DNA from: Pseudomonas syringae
GTDB taxonomy: Bacteria > Pseudomonadota > Gammaproteobacteria > Pseudomonadales > Pseudomonadaceae
Reading direction: 5' to 3'
NCBI RefSeq assembly: GCF_001698815.1
Contig: NZ_LGSI01000037.1
Location: 121,451 to 185,450 of the forward strand
DNA length: 64,000 nucleotides
A model generated the notes under the pieces. That model was given only the letters and a program-made list of their open reading frames with translations, had not been told where the DNA came from and did no database searches. Position numbers and translations under genes: made by a program. Below, in pieces: positions 55,692 through 64,000 of the stretch; positions within the stretch are counted from its first letter, which is position 1, and every line of letters starts with the position of its first letter.

Positions 55692-56516
55692 TCAGCGGGC
55701 CTGGGCGAAGTTCAGCAAATCCTGATTCAGCTGATCCTTGTGGGTGAAGTACACCGCATGAGGTGCGCCAGGGTAGACCTTGAGTTCGGCGCCCTCGACC
55801 AGTGCCGCTGCGGCCTTGCCGGTCACGTCGATGTTGACCACGGCATCGCCATCACCATGGATGACCAGCGTCGGCACGTCGAAGCGCGCCAGGTCGGAAC
55901 GGAAATCCGTCTCGGAAAACGCTGCAACGCAATCCAGCGTGCCCTTCATGCCGCCTTGCAAGGCCATGAACTGAGTCCAGTCCAGCATCGGTTTGCCGAC
56001 TGAGGAACCCGGCTGGTCGCTGCCGGTGAAGATCGGCCCGAACGCGTCGAGGAAGCCTGCGCGGTCATTGAGCAGCCCGGCGCGGATGCCGTCGAAGATC
56101 GCCGGGTCCATGCCTTCGGGATGGTCCTCGCGACGAATCATCAGCGGGGTGACCGCGCTGACGAGTACCGCTTTGGCGATACGCCGGGTGCCGTGGCGGC
56201 CGATGTAACGTGCCACTTCGCCGCCGCCCATGGAGAAGCCCACCAGCACGATGTCAGTCAGATCCAGCGTTGTGATCAGCGCGTGCAAATCATCAGCGAA
56301 GGTATCGTAGTCATAACCCTGCCATGGCTGGCTGGAACGCCCGAAGCCGCGACGGTCGGGGGCAATCACCCGAAAGCCGTTCGCGGCCAGGAAGTTCATC
56401 TGGTATTCCCACATGTCGGCGTTCAGCGGCCAGCCATGACTGAGGATAATCGGCTGGCCGGTGCCCCAGTCCTTGTAATAAAGCTGCGTGCCGTCGGCGG
56501 TAGTAATCGTGGGCAT
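55692..56516 (-). CDS. Alpha/beta hydrolase (non-haem haloperoxidase/esterase type)
   Basis: 274 residues from ATG 56516, with GGAGAA upstream. Oxyanion HGWPL, nucleophile elbow GFSMGGGE (Ser about 96), acid in HGDGDAVV and histidine in PGAPHAV. Cofactor-free chloroperoxidases and aryl esterases share this fold. Cytosolic. Divergent from the AraC gene (56746). Confidence 0.92.
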   Translation of the reverse strand: MPTITTADGTQLYYKDWGTGQPIILSHGWPLNADMWEYQMNFLAANGFRVIAPDRRGFGRSSQPWQGYDYDTFADDLHALITTLDLTDIVLVGFSMGGGEVARYIGRHGTRRIAKAVLVSAVTPLMIRREDHPEGMDPAIFDGIRAGLLNDRAGFLDAFGPIFTGSDQPGSSVGKPMLDWTQFMALQGGMKGTLDCVAAFSETDFRSDLARFDVPTLVIHGDGDAVVNIDVTGKAAAALVEGAELKVYPGAPHAVYFTHKDQLNQDLLNFAQAR

Positions 56517-56745
56517 GAGTTTCTCCTGAGATTCGAGAACAAAATGAGAAGGCCAACAGTAGGCCGCCAGTTCGCTCAAGTCCTTGGCGCCAACCTGAAA
56601 TGTTCTTAACCGGACAGCCGCTGATCGCCCCATAACCGAGCGCCATAGCCTGCTTCAGAACGATTAATGTCCGGAGAAGGACTTTAAGGACTGCCAACTC
56701 CAGACTCGGAACCTGACCAACCCCTTTTGATCAGGAGAGTCTGAA

Positions 56746-57462
56746 ATGAATACCGTCAGCCCATCGCCCTTACGTCAGATCGAATCCTCTGCCGCCGCCC
56801 AGACCCCATCGCCGCAAACGCTGGCGCGGCTTTCGTCTGCCCTGGATGAGCTGATCAAGTCGTGGTCGCGCAACGAGGCAGACGCTCGGCGCATCAGCTT
56901 GCTTGAATCAGCTGAGCCGGCTTCCTCCGGCATTGAGCCACTGGCTTATCAATTGATCTGCTCGTTATTGCCAGCGCTGCGCAATCGGCAGGGTGAGGTC
57001 GAGGATTCGGTGGATCGGGCCATGCTGGTGCTGTGTTCGCATCTGTCCACGCACTTCGAAAAGCCCGCACCGTGCGAGACGCTCAAGAACGAAAGAACGC
57101 CCTGCGAAAAAATAGCCTTGTCGCCCTGGCAGGAACGGCGCGCTAAGGAAATGATGGCCAGCCATATGGATCGCGGCTTGTCCATCGCCCAGATCGCCAG
57201 CGAGTGCTCGTTGTCGCGCAGCCATTTCTCCCGGGCTTTCAAGAAGAATACCGGTGTCTCGCCCCGCGACTGGTTCTTGCAGATGCGTCTGGATAAGGCC
57301 AAGCGCCTGCTCACTGAAACGCAGCTGACCATTTCCCGGATCAGCCTGGACTGTGGCTTTGCCGATCAATCGCACTTCACTCGGGTGTTTACCCGCGTCA
57401 TCGGCCTGACCCCGTTCAGCTGGCGCCGGTCACTGCCGGTCGCCAGCCGTCGCGCGGGCTGA
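56746..57462 (+). CDS. AraC-family regulator (short)
   Basis: 238 residues with GGAG upstream. C-terminal double HTH (about 125-235) strongly resembles that of the AraC gene at 44094 (ECSLSRSHFSRAFK in both). The first 100 residues are helical and lack a cupin, so the ligand input differs. Tail to tail with oprD, stops abutting. Confidence 0.9.
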   Translation: MNTVSPSPLRQIESSAAAQTPSPQTLARLSSALDELIKSWSRNEADARRISLLESAEPASSGIEPLAYQLICSLLPALRNRQGEVEDSVDRAMLVLCSHLSTHFEKPAPCETLKNERTPCEKIALSPWQERRAKEMMASHMDRGLSIAQIASECSLSRSHFSRAFKKNTGVSPRDWFLQMRLDKAKRLLTETQLTISRISLDCGFADQSHFTRVFTRVIGLTPFSWRRSLPVASRRAG

Positions 57463-58791
57463 TTACTTGAGCAGGTCCAGCGGGTATTCAACCACCAGAT
57501 ATAACCGATCGATATCGTCGCCCGCCTGAGCGGTATTGCCTCGGTGGGATACATGGGAAATGTCCAGCGACAGGTCTTTGGCGGGGCCGGATTGCACCAC
57601 GTATTTCAGGTCGATATCGCGTTCCCAGTGGCGGCCGCCCTTGCCTTGAATCGGCACGTAGCGATCAATGTCGGAGTCGAACGGATTGTAGGCGCCGCTT
57701 TGCTGGGCCCTGGTCCCGTCGATCTGCCGACCGGTCACATAGCGGGTCATGAACTTGAGGCCCGGAACACCGAGCGTTGCGAAGTTCAGGTCATAGCGAA
57801 CCTGATAAGACTGCTCGTGCGCGCCATTGAAGTCGGCATATTTGATTGAGTTGGCCAGGTAAATCGAATCGCCGCCGACGAAATCGAACGGTGTGTCGCC
57901 GTCGATCTTCTGATAGCCGAAGGTGAGCGCCTGACTGCCCAGACGATATTTGGCCGACAAACTGTACGCGGTATTGTTGATCGAGCCCGCGTCGGCGTTG
58001 CCGGTGTCCAGCGTTCGGTACAGGTTGCTGTCCAGCAGCAACGAGCTGTCTGCGGACAGCTGCCGGGTAAAGTGCAGGTTGCCGTAGTACTGGCGCCAGG
58101 TGTTCGAGAGCTGCGACGCATACAGTGAACCGCCCAGCGGACCGTCGCCCGACAGTTCGATTCCGGCCAGGCTGATGCTGGCGTTGCGCGTACTGGCACC
58201 GTAACCGTCGAAGTCACCGTGAGTCGTCGAGGCATCCTGATTCTTGAACGCCGTGAAGTGCCCGGCCACCAGTCTTACGCCCTGAACTTCCTGGCTGTCG
58301 AGGAAGAATCCGGTGGCGTATTCCGGCTGCAAACGCTTGTCGGCCGTATCGAACACCGGCGTTTCGACTTCCATTTCGCCGAATTTCAGGGTGGTCTGTG
58401 AATACTTGAGCTTGAGCGCAGCACCCGCGCTGGCATAGTCATCTTCGGCGCGGCCCTGGCTGTCCAGTGGCAGCAACCCGGTACCAGAACGCCCGCGCCC
58501 GCTGTCCAGCTTCAAGCCATAGAAGCCGTGGGCATCAAGGCCAACGCCAATCTCGCCCTGGGTAAAGCCGGATTTGAGATTGGCAATAAAGCCTTGTGCC
58601 CACTCCTGCTTGTAGTTCTTCTGCTCATGCCCGGTGCGGTAATCGTTTTGCAGGAAGAAGTTTCGCGATAACAGATTGAGGGTCGAATCCTCAAGAAAGC
58701 CATGTTGTGCTTCGGCATGGACAGCCAAAGCCTGACCTGATGCCAGCAGCGCCAGGGAAGTCAGCAGGGTAAATCGGTTGCGCATATTCAT
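57463..58791 (-). CDS. OprD-family outer-membrane porin
   Basis: 442 residues. Signal peptide to about QALAVHA, then HGFLEDSTLNLLSRNFF, the OprD hallmark; strand repeats and C-terminal VEYPLDLLK (ending Lys rather than aromatic). Third OprD gene in the window. Promoter region holds a long perfect palindrome (58920-58997) in its leader region. Substrate unknown. Confidence 0.94.
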   Translation of the reverse strand: MNMRNRFTLLTSLALLASGQALAVHAEAQHGFLEDSTLNLLSRNFFLQNDYRTGHEQKNYKQEWAQGFIANLKSGFTQGEIGVGLDAHGFYGLKLDSGRGRSGTGLLPLDSQGRAEDDYASAGAALKLKYSQTTLKFGEMEVETPVFDTADKRLQPEYATGFFLDSQEVQGVRLVAGHFTAFKNQDASTTHGDFDGYGASTRNASISLAGIELSGDGPLGGSLYASQLSNTWRQYYGNLHFTRQLSADSSLLLDSNLYRTLDTGNADAGSINNTAYSLSAKYRLGSQALTFGYQKIDGDTPFDFVGGDSIYLANSIKYADFNGAHEQSYQVRYDLNFATLGVPGLKFMTRYVTGRQIDGTRAQQSGAYNPFDSDIDRYVPIQGKGGRHWERDIDLKYVVQSGPAKDLSLDISHVSHRGNTAQAGDDIDRLYLVVEYPLDLLK

Positions 58792-59111
58792 GCCCTTTTG
58801 AGTGAAGCGACTACGCTGACCCGAATGTCCGGCAAGCGCGGCTCAATCTGACAGGAACGGGGTGGCATGAATTGACGGGCTGTGCGCAAAATTGTCTGCG
58901 GGTGCTAGAGCTGAGGCTTGCCCCGTCATTCTGTAGGACCGGCTTTAGCCGGGAGGGCGTTCTCCCGGCTAAAGCCGGTCCTACAGAATGACGGGGCATT
59001 TATGCGAATCAAAAGCACGCGCGTACAAGGCAAGCCCCCATCGGCAATGCTTACTTGAGCAGCAGATAAGCCTGGCTGCCTTTTCATTTTCCTTCGTTCT
59101 GGACCCATTTC
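58792..59111. other. 320-base intergenic region with palindrome between oprD and lysR
   Basis: Divergent promoters of the porin and lysR genes plus a 78-base perfect inverted repeat. No open frame that looks coding. Confidence 0.6.
58920..58997. repeat. Perfect 36-base inverted repeat (REPIN-type)
   Basis: Arms 58920-58955 and 58962-58997 are fully complementary with a 6-base loop (GGCGTT). The inner sequence GTAGGACCGGCTTTAGCCGGG is related to the other GTAGGACCGG repeats in the window (20095, 42848). Extruded as a cruciform or RNA hairpin it would be very stable. Confidence 0.8.
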
Positions 59112-60032
59112 ATGAATCGCAATGACCTGCGCCGTGTTGACCTCAACTTGCTGGTGATCTTTGAAGCCTTGATGTTCGAGCGAAACCTGACCCGGGTCGC
59201 GGAGAAACTGTTCATGGGCCAGCCTGCGGTGAGCGCGGCATTGGCGCGGCTGCGGGATCTGTTCGATGATCCGCTGCTGTTGCGCAATGGCCGGGGCATG
59301 GAACCAACTGCAAGGGCCCTGGACATTCTCAAGGAAATCCAGCCCGCACTGGACACCATTTCCGGAGCCGTCAGCCGGGCCAAGGATTTCGACCCATCTA
59401 CCAGTACCGACGTGTTTCGCATCGGGCTGTCCGATGACGCCGAGTTTGGTTTGCTGCCGCCGCTATTGACGCAGCTGCGCGAGGAAGCGCCGGGCATCAT
59501 TGTGGTGGTGCGACGGGCCAACTACCTGTTGCTGCCAGCCTTGTTGGCTTCCGGGGAAATCTCGGTAGGCGTCAGCTACACCACTGACCTGCCAGCCAAC
59601 GCCAAGCGCAAGAAACTCCGCGATATCGGCTGCAAAGTGCTGCGTGGCGACTCCCGCCCCGGGCCGTTGACCCTCGACGAATATTGCGCACGACCCCATG
59701 CGATGGTGTCGTTCTCGGGCGACTTGAGCGGCAACATCGACCTGGATCTGGCCAAGGTCGGGCGGGCGCGCAAGGTGGTGCTGGCGGTCCCGCAATTCAA
59801 CGGACTGCGGGCATTGCTGGCGGGCACCGAGCTGATCGCCACGGTTCCCGATTACGCGGCCTGCGCGCTGGTTGAAGGCTGCGCCCTGCGCGCTGACGAC
59901 CCACCATTTCCGATCAACGAAGCCGAGCTGTCGATGGTCTGGAGCGGGGTGCACGACAACGATCCGGCCGAGCGTTGGCTGCGCGCGCGGATCAGCCAGT
60001 TCATGTCCCAGGCACTGGACGTCGCGCCCTAG
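59112..60032 (+). CDS. LysR-family regulator
   Basis: 306 residues. HTH in NLTRVAEKLFMGQPAVSAALARLRDLFDDPLL (about 24-55), the NodD/PcaQ-like opening RRVDLNLLVIFEALM. It precedes the DoxX-ABM-amidohydrolase-YcaC unit (133-base gap) in the same direction and is the likely regulator. Confidence 0.92.
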   Translation: MNRNDLRRVDLNLLVIFEALMFERNLTRVAEKLFMGQPAVSAALARLRDLFDDPLLLRNGRGMEPTARALDILKEIQPALDTISGAVSRAKDFDPSTSTDVFRIGLSDDAEFGLLPPLLTQLREEAPGIIVVVRRANYLLLPALLASGEISVGVSYTTDLPANAKRKKLRDIGCKVLRGDSRPGPLTLDEYCARPHAMVSFSGDLSGNIDLDLAKVGRARKVVLAVPQFNGLRALLAGTELIATVPDYAACALVEGCALRADDPPFPINEAELSMVWSGVHDNDPAERWLRARISQFMSQALDVAP

Positions 60033-60165
60033 CCCCTAAGGGCTGTTCGGCAAAGAAAGCACAACCATTCAATTTTTAACGCGCCTCGATGGGCACTATC
60101 AAATGCAGAGTTGGCTAGGACACGCGAATCGTGGTCTGGCCATTCCCCCATTTGTTGGTGGCGCC

Positions 60166-60582
60166 ATGAATAATTCGACACTGGAAAAAAACGCTCAGGA
60201 TATTGGTCTGCTGTTTCTGCGGATCAGCGCCGCCGCGTTCCTCTTGATCGTTCACGGGCTGCCCAAGCTGCTCAACTTCCAGGCGCAGCTGTCGCTTATC
60301 GAAGATCCCTTTCACATGGGCGCAAGCCTGACCTTGATCCTGGCGATCTTCGCCGAAGTGGTGTGCCCGATTTTCATCGCCGCCGGACTGTTCGTGCGCC
60401 TGTCATGCCTGCCCATCATCGTCGTGCTGCTGGTGGCCCTGCTGGTCGTCCATCCGCAATGGAGCCTGGAAGAGGGGCAGTTCGGCTGGCTGCTGCTGAT
60501 CATCTTTACTACTGTGTTTATGGCCGGGCCGGGACGGTTGGCACTCAACGCACGTTTTAGCGGAGCGGTACGTTATGTCTGA
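60166..60582 (+). CDS. DoxX-family membrane protein
   Basis: 138 residues from ATG 60166 (longer reading from 60103 less likely). Four hydrophobic helices with GLLFLRISAAAFLLIVHGLPKLLNF (DoxX opening). Family has roles in sulfur/thiosulfate and redox envelope functions. Overlaps the ABM gene by 8 bases. Confidence 0.85.
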   Translation: MNNSTLEKNAQDIGLLFLRISAAAFLLIVHGLPKLLNFQAQLSLIEDPFHMGASLTLILAIFAEVVCPIFIAAGLFVRLSCLPIIVVLLVALLVVHPQWSLEEGQFGWLLLIIFTTVFMAGPGRLALNARFSGAVRYV

Positions 60583-61207
60583 TGCACCTTCACTTTTTAC
60601 CGCCGAGGCGGCTGTGGTCAGCCAGCCAGTGTTCAACGAAGTGGTCACCCTGGTCATCAAGCACCGGATCAAGGCCGGGCTTGAGGCCGATTATGAAGCC
60701 TGGCTGCGGCGCATCGTGTCGATTGCCGGCAGCTATCCGGGGCATCTCGGCGTGGATGTAATCCGCAGCAAGGCCGACGGTCTGCAGCTGTTTACCTGCG
60801 TGCTGCGTTTTCACTCCACCGACGCCATGCAGAGCTGGCTGGATTCCGACGAACGCAGCCGGTTGGTGGCAGAAGCCCAGCCGATGCTCGCCGACGGCGA
60901 TCACACCGAGGTCAATCCGCTCAACGAATTCTGGTTCACACCTACCACGGAAACGTCGAAATCGCCGCCGCCACGCTGGAAGCAGGCGTGCGTGACCTTC
61001 CTGGTGATCTGCCCGCTGACCTTGCTGATTCCGTTGGTCTGGCATCCGGTGTTTACCTTGAGTCCGTTTCTCGCCAACTACGTCGTGAGCACCGCACTGG
61101 TCACCGTGACCATCGTCCTGCTGGTGGTCTACCTCCTGATGCCCGCAGCAACGCGCCTGTTCGCGCCATGGCTGAATGCTGCTCCGGAAAACAAACCCGT
61201 GGAGTAA
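60575..61207 (+). CDS. ABM-domain protein with membrane anchor
   Basis: 210 residues. Antibiotic-biosynthesis-monooxygenase-like domain (about 20-110; VTLVIKHRIKAGLEADYEAWLRRI) then two C-terminal transmembrane helices (about 137-188). ABM folds act in small quinone or haem oxidations; here it is tethered to the inner membrane. Fusion of ABM to two helices is found in several Pseudomonas annotations. In an operon with DoxX and the exported amidohydrolase. Confidence 0.85.
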   Translation: MSDAPSLFTAEAAVVSQPVFNEVVTLVIKHRIKAGLEADYEAWLRRIVSIAGSYPGHLGVDVIRSKADGLQLFTCVLRFHSTDAMQSWLDSDERSRLVAEAQPMLADGDHTEVNPLNEFWFTPTTETSKSPPPRWKQACVTFLVICPLTLLIPLVWHPVFTLSPFLANYVVSTALVTVTIVLLVVYLLMPAATRLFAPWLNAAPENKPVE

Positions 61208-61211
61208 CGCC

Positions 61212-63191
61212 ATGAGCGACGACAAAACCGATCTGGAGCGACGGCGCTTCGTCGCCAAGGGCACGCTGCTCAGTGCCGCAGCCGCGCTGTTTCCCTCTTT
61301 GCCTTTTGCCGGTTATGCCGGTGCTTCTCAATCCTCTGTCGAAGGAACCGCTATGAACGTCGAGCTGATTCTGTACAACGGACAATTCCATACCGTCGAC
61401 CGTGAAAAGCCAACCGCCAGTGCGGTGGCCATCAGCGGCGGCAGTTTCGTCGCCGTGGGCAGCGAAGCTGAAGTGATGGCGCTGCGCGGCAGCGCGACGC
61501 AGGTGATCGATCTGCAAAAACGCACGGTGATCCCGGGCCTCAACGACTCGCACTTGCACCTGATCCGTGGCGGGCTGAACTACAACCTCGAACTGCGCTG
61601 GGAAGGCGTGCCGTCGTTGGCCGATGCCTTGCGCATGCTCAAGGATCAGGCCGACCGCACACCGACGCCGCAATGGGTGCGTGTGGTGGGCGGCTGGAAC
61701 GAATTCCAGTTCGCCGAAAAACGCATGCCGACCCTTGAAGAACTCAACCAGGCCGCGCCAGATACACCGGTATTTGTGCTGCACCTTTATGACCGCGCCT
61801 TGCTCAACCGTGCCGCGCTGCGTGTCGCCGGTTACACCCGCAACACACCGAATCCGCCGGGTGGCGAGATCGTGCGCGATTCCAATGGCGATCCAACCGG
61901 CATGCTGGTGGCCAAGCCTAACGCGATGATTCTGTACTCGACCCTGGCGAAAGGGCCGAAGCTGCCGCTGGAATACCAGGTCAACTCGACGCGTCAGTTC
62001 ATGCGCGAACTCAATCGCCTGGGTGTGACCAGCGCCATTGATGCGGGCGGTGGTTTCCAGAACTACCCGGATGACTACGCCGTCATCGAAGAACTCGCTA
62101 AAGAAAAGCAGCTGACCGTACGTATCGCCTACAACCTGTTCACCCAGAAGCCGAAGGAAGAACTCACCGACTTCAAGAACTGGACCAACACCGTTCAGCT
62201 GCATCAGGGCGACGACTTCCTGCGCCATAACGGTGCCGGGGAAATGCTGGCCTTCTCCGCCGCTGACTTCGAGGACTTCCTCGAGCCTCGGCCGGATTTG
62301 CCGGCCGGCATGGAGCAGGACCTGGAACCTGTGGTGCGCCATCTGGTTGAGCATCGCTGGCCGTTCCGCCTGCACGCCACTTACGACGAATCCATCACGC
62401 GCATGCTCGACGTATTCGAGAAGGTCAACCGCGACATTCCGTTCAACGGTCTGCCGTGGTTCTTCGACCACTGCGAAACCATCACACCGAAAAATATCGA
62501 ACGCGTTCGGGCTTTGGGTGGCGGTATCGCGATTCAGGACCGGATGGCCTTCCAGGGCGAGTATTTCGTCGAGCGTTACGGGGCCAAGGCTGCCGAATAC
62601 ACGCCGCCAATCAAGCGCATGCTGGCCGAAGGCGTACCCGTCGGCGCCGGCACCGACGCCACTCGAGTGTCGAGCTACAACCCTTGGACTTCCCTGTACT
62701 GGATGGTCAGCGGCCGCACCGTTGGCGGGCTGGAGCTGTATCCGGAAGGCCTGTCCCGCGACATCGCGCTTGAGCTCTTCACCCATGGCAGCGCCTGGTT
62801 TTCGTCCGAGCAGGGCAAGAAGGGCATGATCAAGGTCGGTCAGCTGGCCGATCTGGTGGCCTTGTCGGCGGACTATTTCAGCGTCGACGAGGAATCCATC
62901 AAGTGGATCGAGTCGGTGCTGACCGTAGTGGACGGCAAGGTGGTGTACGGCAGCGGCGATTTCGAAAAGCTCGCACCGCCCAGCGTACCTGTGCTGCCCG
63001 ACTGGTCGCCGGTGGTCAAAGTGCCTGGCCACTGGCGCCAGAACTCGCCGATGCTGGCCCAGGTTCACCAGTGCGCGGGCCCGTGCACCGTGCATTCCCA
63101 CAGCCACGAGCGCGCTCGTATGTCCAGCGTCCCGGTCAGCGACTTCCAGGGATTCTGGGGTGCGTTTGGCTGTTCGTGTTTCGCATTCTGA
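61212..63191 (+). CDS. Tat-exported YtcJ-like amidohydrolase
   Basis: 659 residues from ATG 61212 with GGAG 8 bases upstream. Twin-arginine signal (ERRRFVAKGTLLSAAAALF, about 9-27) and possible cleavage at AGYAGA. Metal site HLH at H114/H116 (NDSHLHL), further His in HATYDES and DHCET, acid in GTDATR: YtcJ/amidohydrolase-3 type. Tail of about 60 residues after the barrel is Cys/His-rich (CAGPCTVHSHSH). Periplasmic hydrolysis of an amide, ester or formimino group inferred; natural substrate unknown. Confidence 0.88.
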   Translation: MSDDKTDLERRRFVAKGTLLSAAAALFPSLPFAGYAGASQSSVEGTAMNVELILYNGQFHTVDREKPTASAVAISGGSFVAVGSEAEVMALRGSATQVIDLQKRTVIPGLNDSHLHLIRGGLNYNLELRWEGVPSLADALRMLKDQADRTPTPQWVRVVGGWNEFQFAEKRMPTLEELNQAAPDTPVFVLHLYDRALLNRAALRVAGYTRNTPNPPGGEIVRDSNGDPTGMLVAKPNAMILYSTLAKGPKLPLEYQVNSTRQFMRELNRLGVTSAIDAGGGFQNYPDDYAVIEELAKEKQLTVRIAYNLFTQKPKEELTDFKNWTNTVQLHQGDDFLRHNGAGEMLAFSAADFEDFLEPRPDLPAGMEQDLEPVVRHLVEHRWPFRLHATYDESITRMLDVFEKVNRDIPFNGLPWFFDHCETITPKNIERVRALGGGIAIQDRMAFQGEYFVERYGAKAAEYTPPIKRMLAEGVPVGAGTDATRVSSYNPWTSLYWMVSGRTVGGLELYPEGLSRDIALELFTHGSAWFSSEQGKKGMIKVGQLADLVALSADYFSVDEESIKWIESVLTVVDGKVVYGSGDFEKLAPPSVPVLPDWSPVVKVPGHWRQNSPMLAQVHQCAGPCTVHSHSHERARMSSVPVSDFQGFWGAFGCSCFAF

Positions 63192-63226
63192 TTACCAGAC
63201 AACCGTAAATCTCAAAGGAGTCAACC

Positions 63227-63850
63227 ATGAGCACCCCCTACAAGCGCCTCAACAAAGACGACGCAGTTGTTCTGCTGGTGGATCACCAGACGGGCCTGAT
63301 CTCCCTGGTTCAGGATTTCCAGCCCAACGAGTTCAAGAACAACGTTCTGGCCCTCGCCGACGTCGCCAAGTTCTTCAAACTGCCGACCATCCTGACCACC
63401 AGCTTCGAAAACGGTCCGAATGGCCCGATGGTTCCAGAACTCAAGGAACTGTTCCCGGACGCGCCGTACATCCCGCGCCCAGGCCAGATCAATGCCTGGG
63501 ACAACGAAGATTTCGTCAAGGCGGTAAAAGCCACCGGCCGCAAGCAACTGATCATCGCGGGTGTTGTGACCGACGTCTGCGTGACCTTCCCGACATTGTC
63601 GGCACTGGCTGAAGGGTTTGAAGTGTTCGTCGTGACTGACGCTTCCGGCACCTTCAATGAAACCGTGCAGCAAGCCTCCTGGGCGCGCATGACCGCCGCT
63701 GGCGCTCAGCTCGTCAACTGGTTCTCGGTCGCTTGCGAGCTGCAGGTCGACTGGCGCAACGACATGGAAGGCCTGGCCAACCTGCTGTCGCCACGTATCC
63801 CGAACTACCGCAACCTGATGAACAGCTACTCGGCGCTCACTGCCAAGTAA
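63227..63850 (+). CDS. ycaC: Isochorismatase-like hydrolase (YcaC family)
   Basis: 207 residues (E. coli YcaC 208). Catalytic Asp D19 (LLVDHQTGL) and nucleophile Cys C118 (GVVTDVCVTFPTLSA) fall at the same positions I recall for YcaC. Preceded by AAAGGAG. Cytosolic amide hydrolase of unknown physiological substrate. Last gene of the LysR-DoxX-ABM-amidohydrolase run, followed by a strong terminator. Confidence 0.93.
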   Translation: MSTPYKRLNKDDAVVLLVDHQTGLISLVQDFQPNEFKNNVLALADVAKFFKLPTILTTSFENGPNGPMVPELKELFPDAPYIPRPGQINAWDNEDFVKAVKATGRKQLIIAGVVTDVCVTFPTLSALAEGFEVFVVTDASGTFNETVQQASWARMTAAGAQLVNWFSVACELQVDWRNDMEGLANLLSPRIPNYRNLMNSYSALTAK

Positions 63851-63860
63851 TTGCCTGACC

Positions 63861-63897
63861 AAACGGCGCCGCTCCTTCGAGAGCGGCGCCGTTTTTT
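63861..63897 (+). terminator. Intrinsic terminator after ycaC-like gene
   Basis: Fourteen-base stem AAACGGCGCCGCTC / GAGCGGCGCCGTTT with loop CTTCGA, followed by a T-run (63892-63898). Strong Rho-independent terminator. Confidence 0.92.
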
Positions 63898-63946
63898 TAT
63901 GTGGGTGATTTTGTAAGGCGCGCTTTCAACAACGATCCGATCCGTT

Positions 63947-64000
63947 GGAGCGAGGCTTGCCCGCGAAGGTGTCAGGCCAGTCGCCACACGTAGTGATTGG
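63947..64000. repeat. REP copy, truncated by window edge
   Basis: 53 of 54 bases identical to 54865-54918; its partner arm would lie beyond the window. Confidence 0.8.

Noticed and set aside
61101..63107. 668-codon open frame on the minus strand opposite the amidohydrolase
   Set aside because: Mirror frame of a high-GC gene; low-complexity His/Arg-rich translation with no family resemblance, while the plus strand encodes a clear amidohydrolase.
20095..64000. Repeats at 20095, 42764, 54865, 58920 and 63947 as a CRISPR array
   Set aside because: They are single, dispersed, palindromic REP-type units without regular spacers or cas genes.

Overview
The window looks like chromosomal DNA of a Pseudomonas of the fluorescens type. 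The evidence is three OprD-family porins, DctA, many LysR, AraC and MFS genes, a biotin-dependent 5-oxoprolinase operon, high-GC coding and Pseudomonas-type REP doublets. No rRNA, tRNA, CRISPR, phage or insertion sequence was seen. About 52 protein genes fill the window densely; only three gene-free stretches exceed 300 bases.

Layout. (1) 1-2990, minus: lysR, accB-like, accC-like and a partial pxpB (5-oxoprolinase/biotin carboxylase), divergent from an aminotransferase, a DHA2 exporter and an OprD porin (3.3-7.4 kb). (2) 7.5-22.8 kb: a hypoxia/fermentation island. A zinc alcohol dehydrogenase with an Anr-like box upstream is followed by a HlyD-RbbA-YhhJ type exporter, phosphoketolase, alpha-glucan phosphorylase, a secreted alpha/beta hydrolase and, on the minus strand, an MFS gene with pta (MaoC fusion) and ackA. 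Phosphoketolase makes acetyl-phosphate and AckA turns it into ATP and acetate, so glucan breakdown, acetate production and export sit together. (3) 24.2-28.8 kb, minus: lysR, amidohydrolase, dctA and oprD, an uptake and hydrolysis unit for a carboxylate. (4) 28.9-33.8 kb: a TauD-like dioxygenase and a TetR regulator that share an operator-like motif, a lipoprotein, a GFA protein, chrA and cytochrome b561. (5) 34.0-40.3 kb: seven co-directional, partly overlapping genes (thermostable-hemolysin family, acyl-adenylate ligase, haem-oxygenase-like di-iron protein, SDR, TPR protein, OmpR-type regulator, histidine kinase). This is the best candidate for an undescribed biosynthetic system. (6) 40.3-46.2 kb: MscS-cNMP channel, LysR, periplasmic metallo-beta-lactamase-fold hydrolase, AraC and MFS. 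(7) 46.6-54.8 kb: a four-gene signalling locus with a winged-helix ATPase, a FixJ-type regulator, a single-domain receiver and an 1848-residue kinase/ATPase/GAF/PAS/histidine kinase whose Ser/Thr kinase domain looks catalytically dead. (8) 55-58.8 kb: HD-fold protein with a lost HD aspartate, esterase/haloperoxidase-like hydrolase, AraC and OprD. (9) 59.1-63.9 kb: LysR, DoxX, ABM-membrane protein, Tat-exported amidohydrolase and YcaC-like hydrolase, closed by a strong terminator.

Functions come from reading the translations and motifs. No database search was possible, so substrates are mostly inferred.
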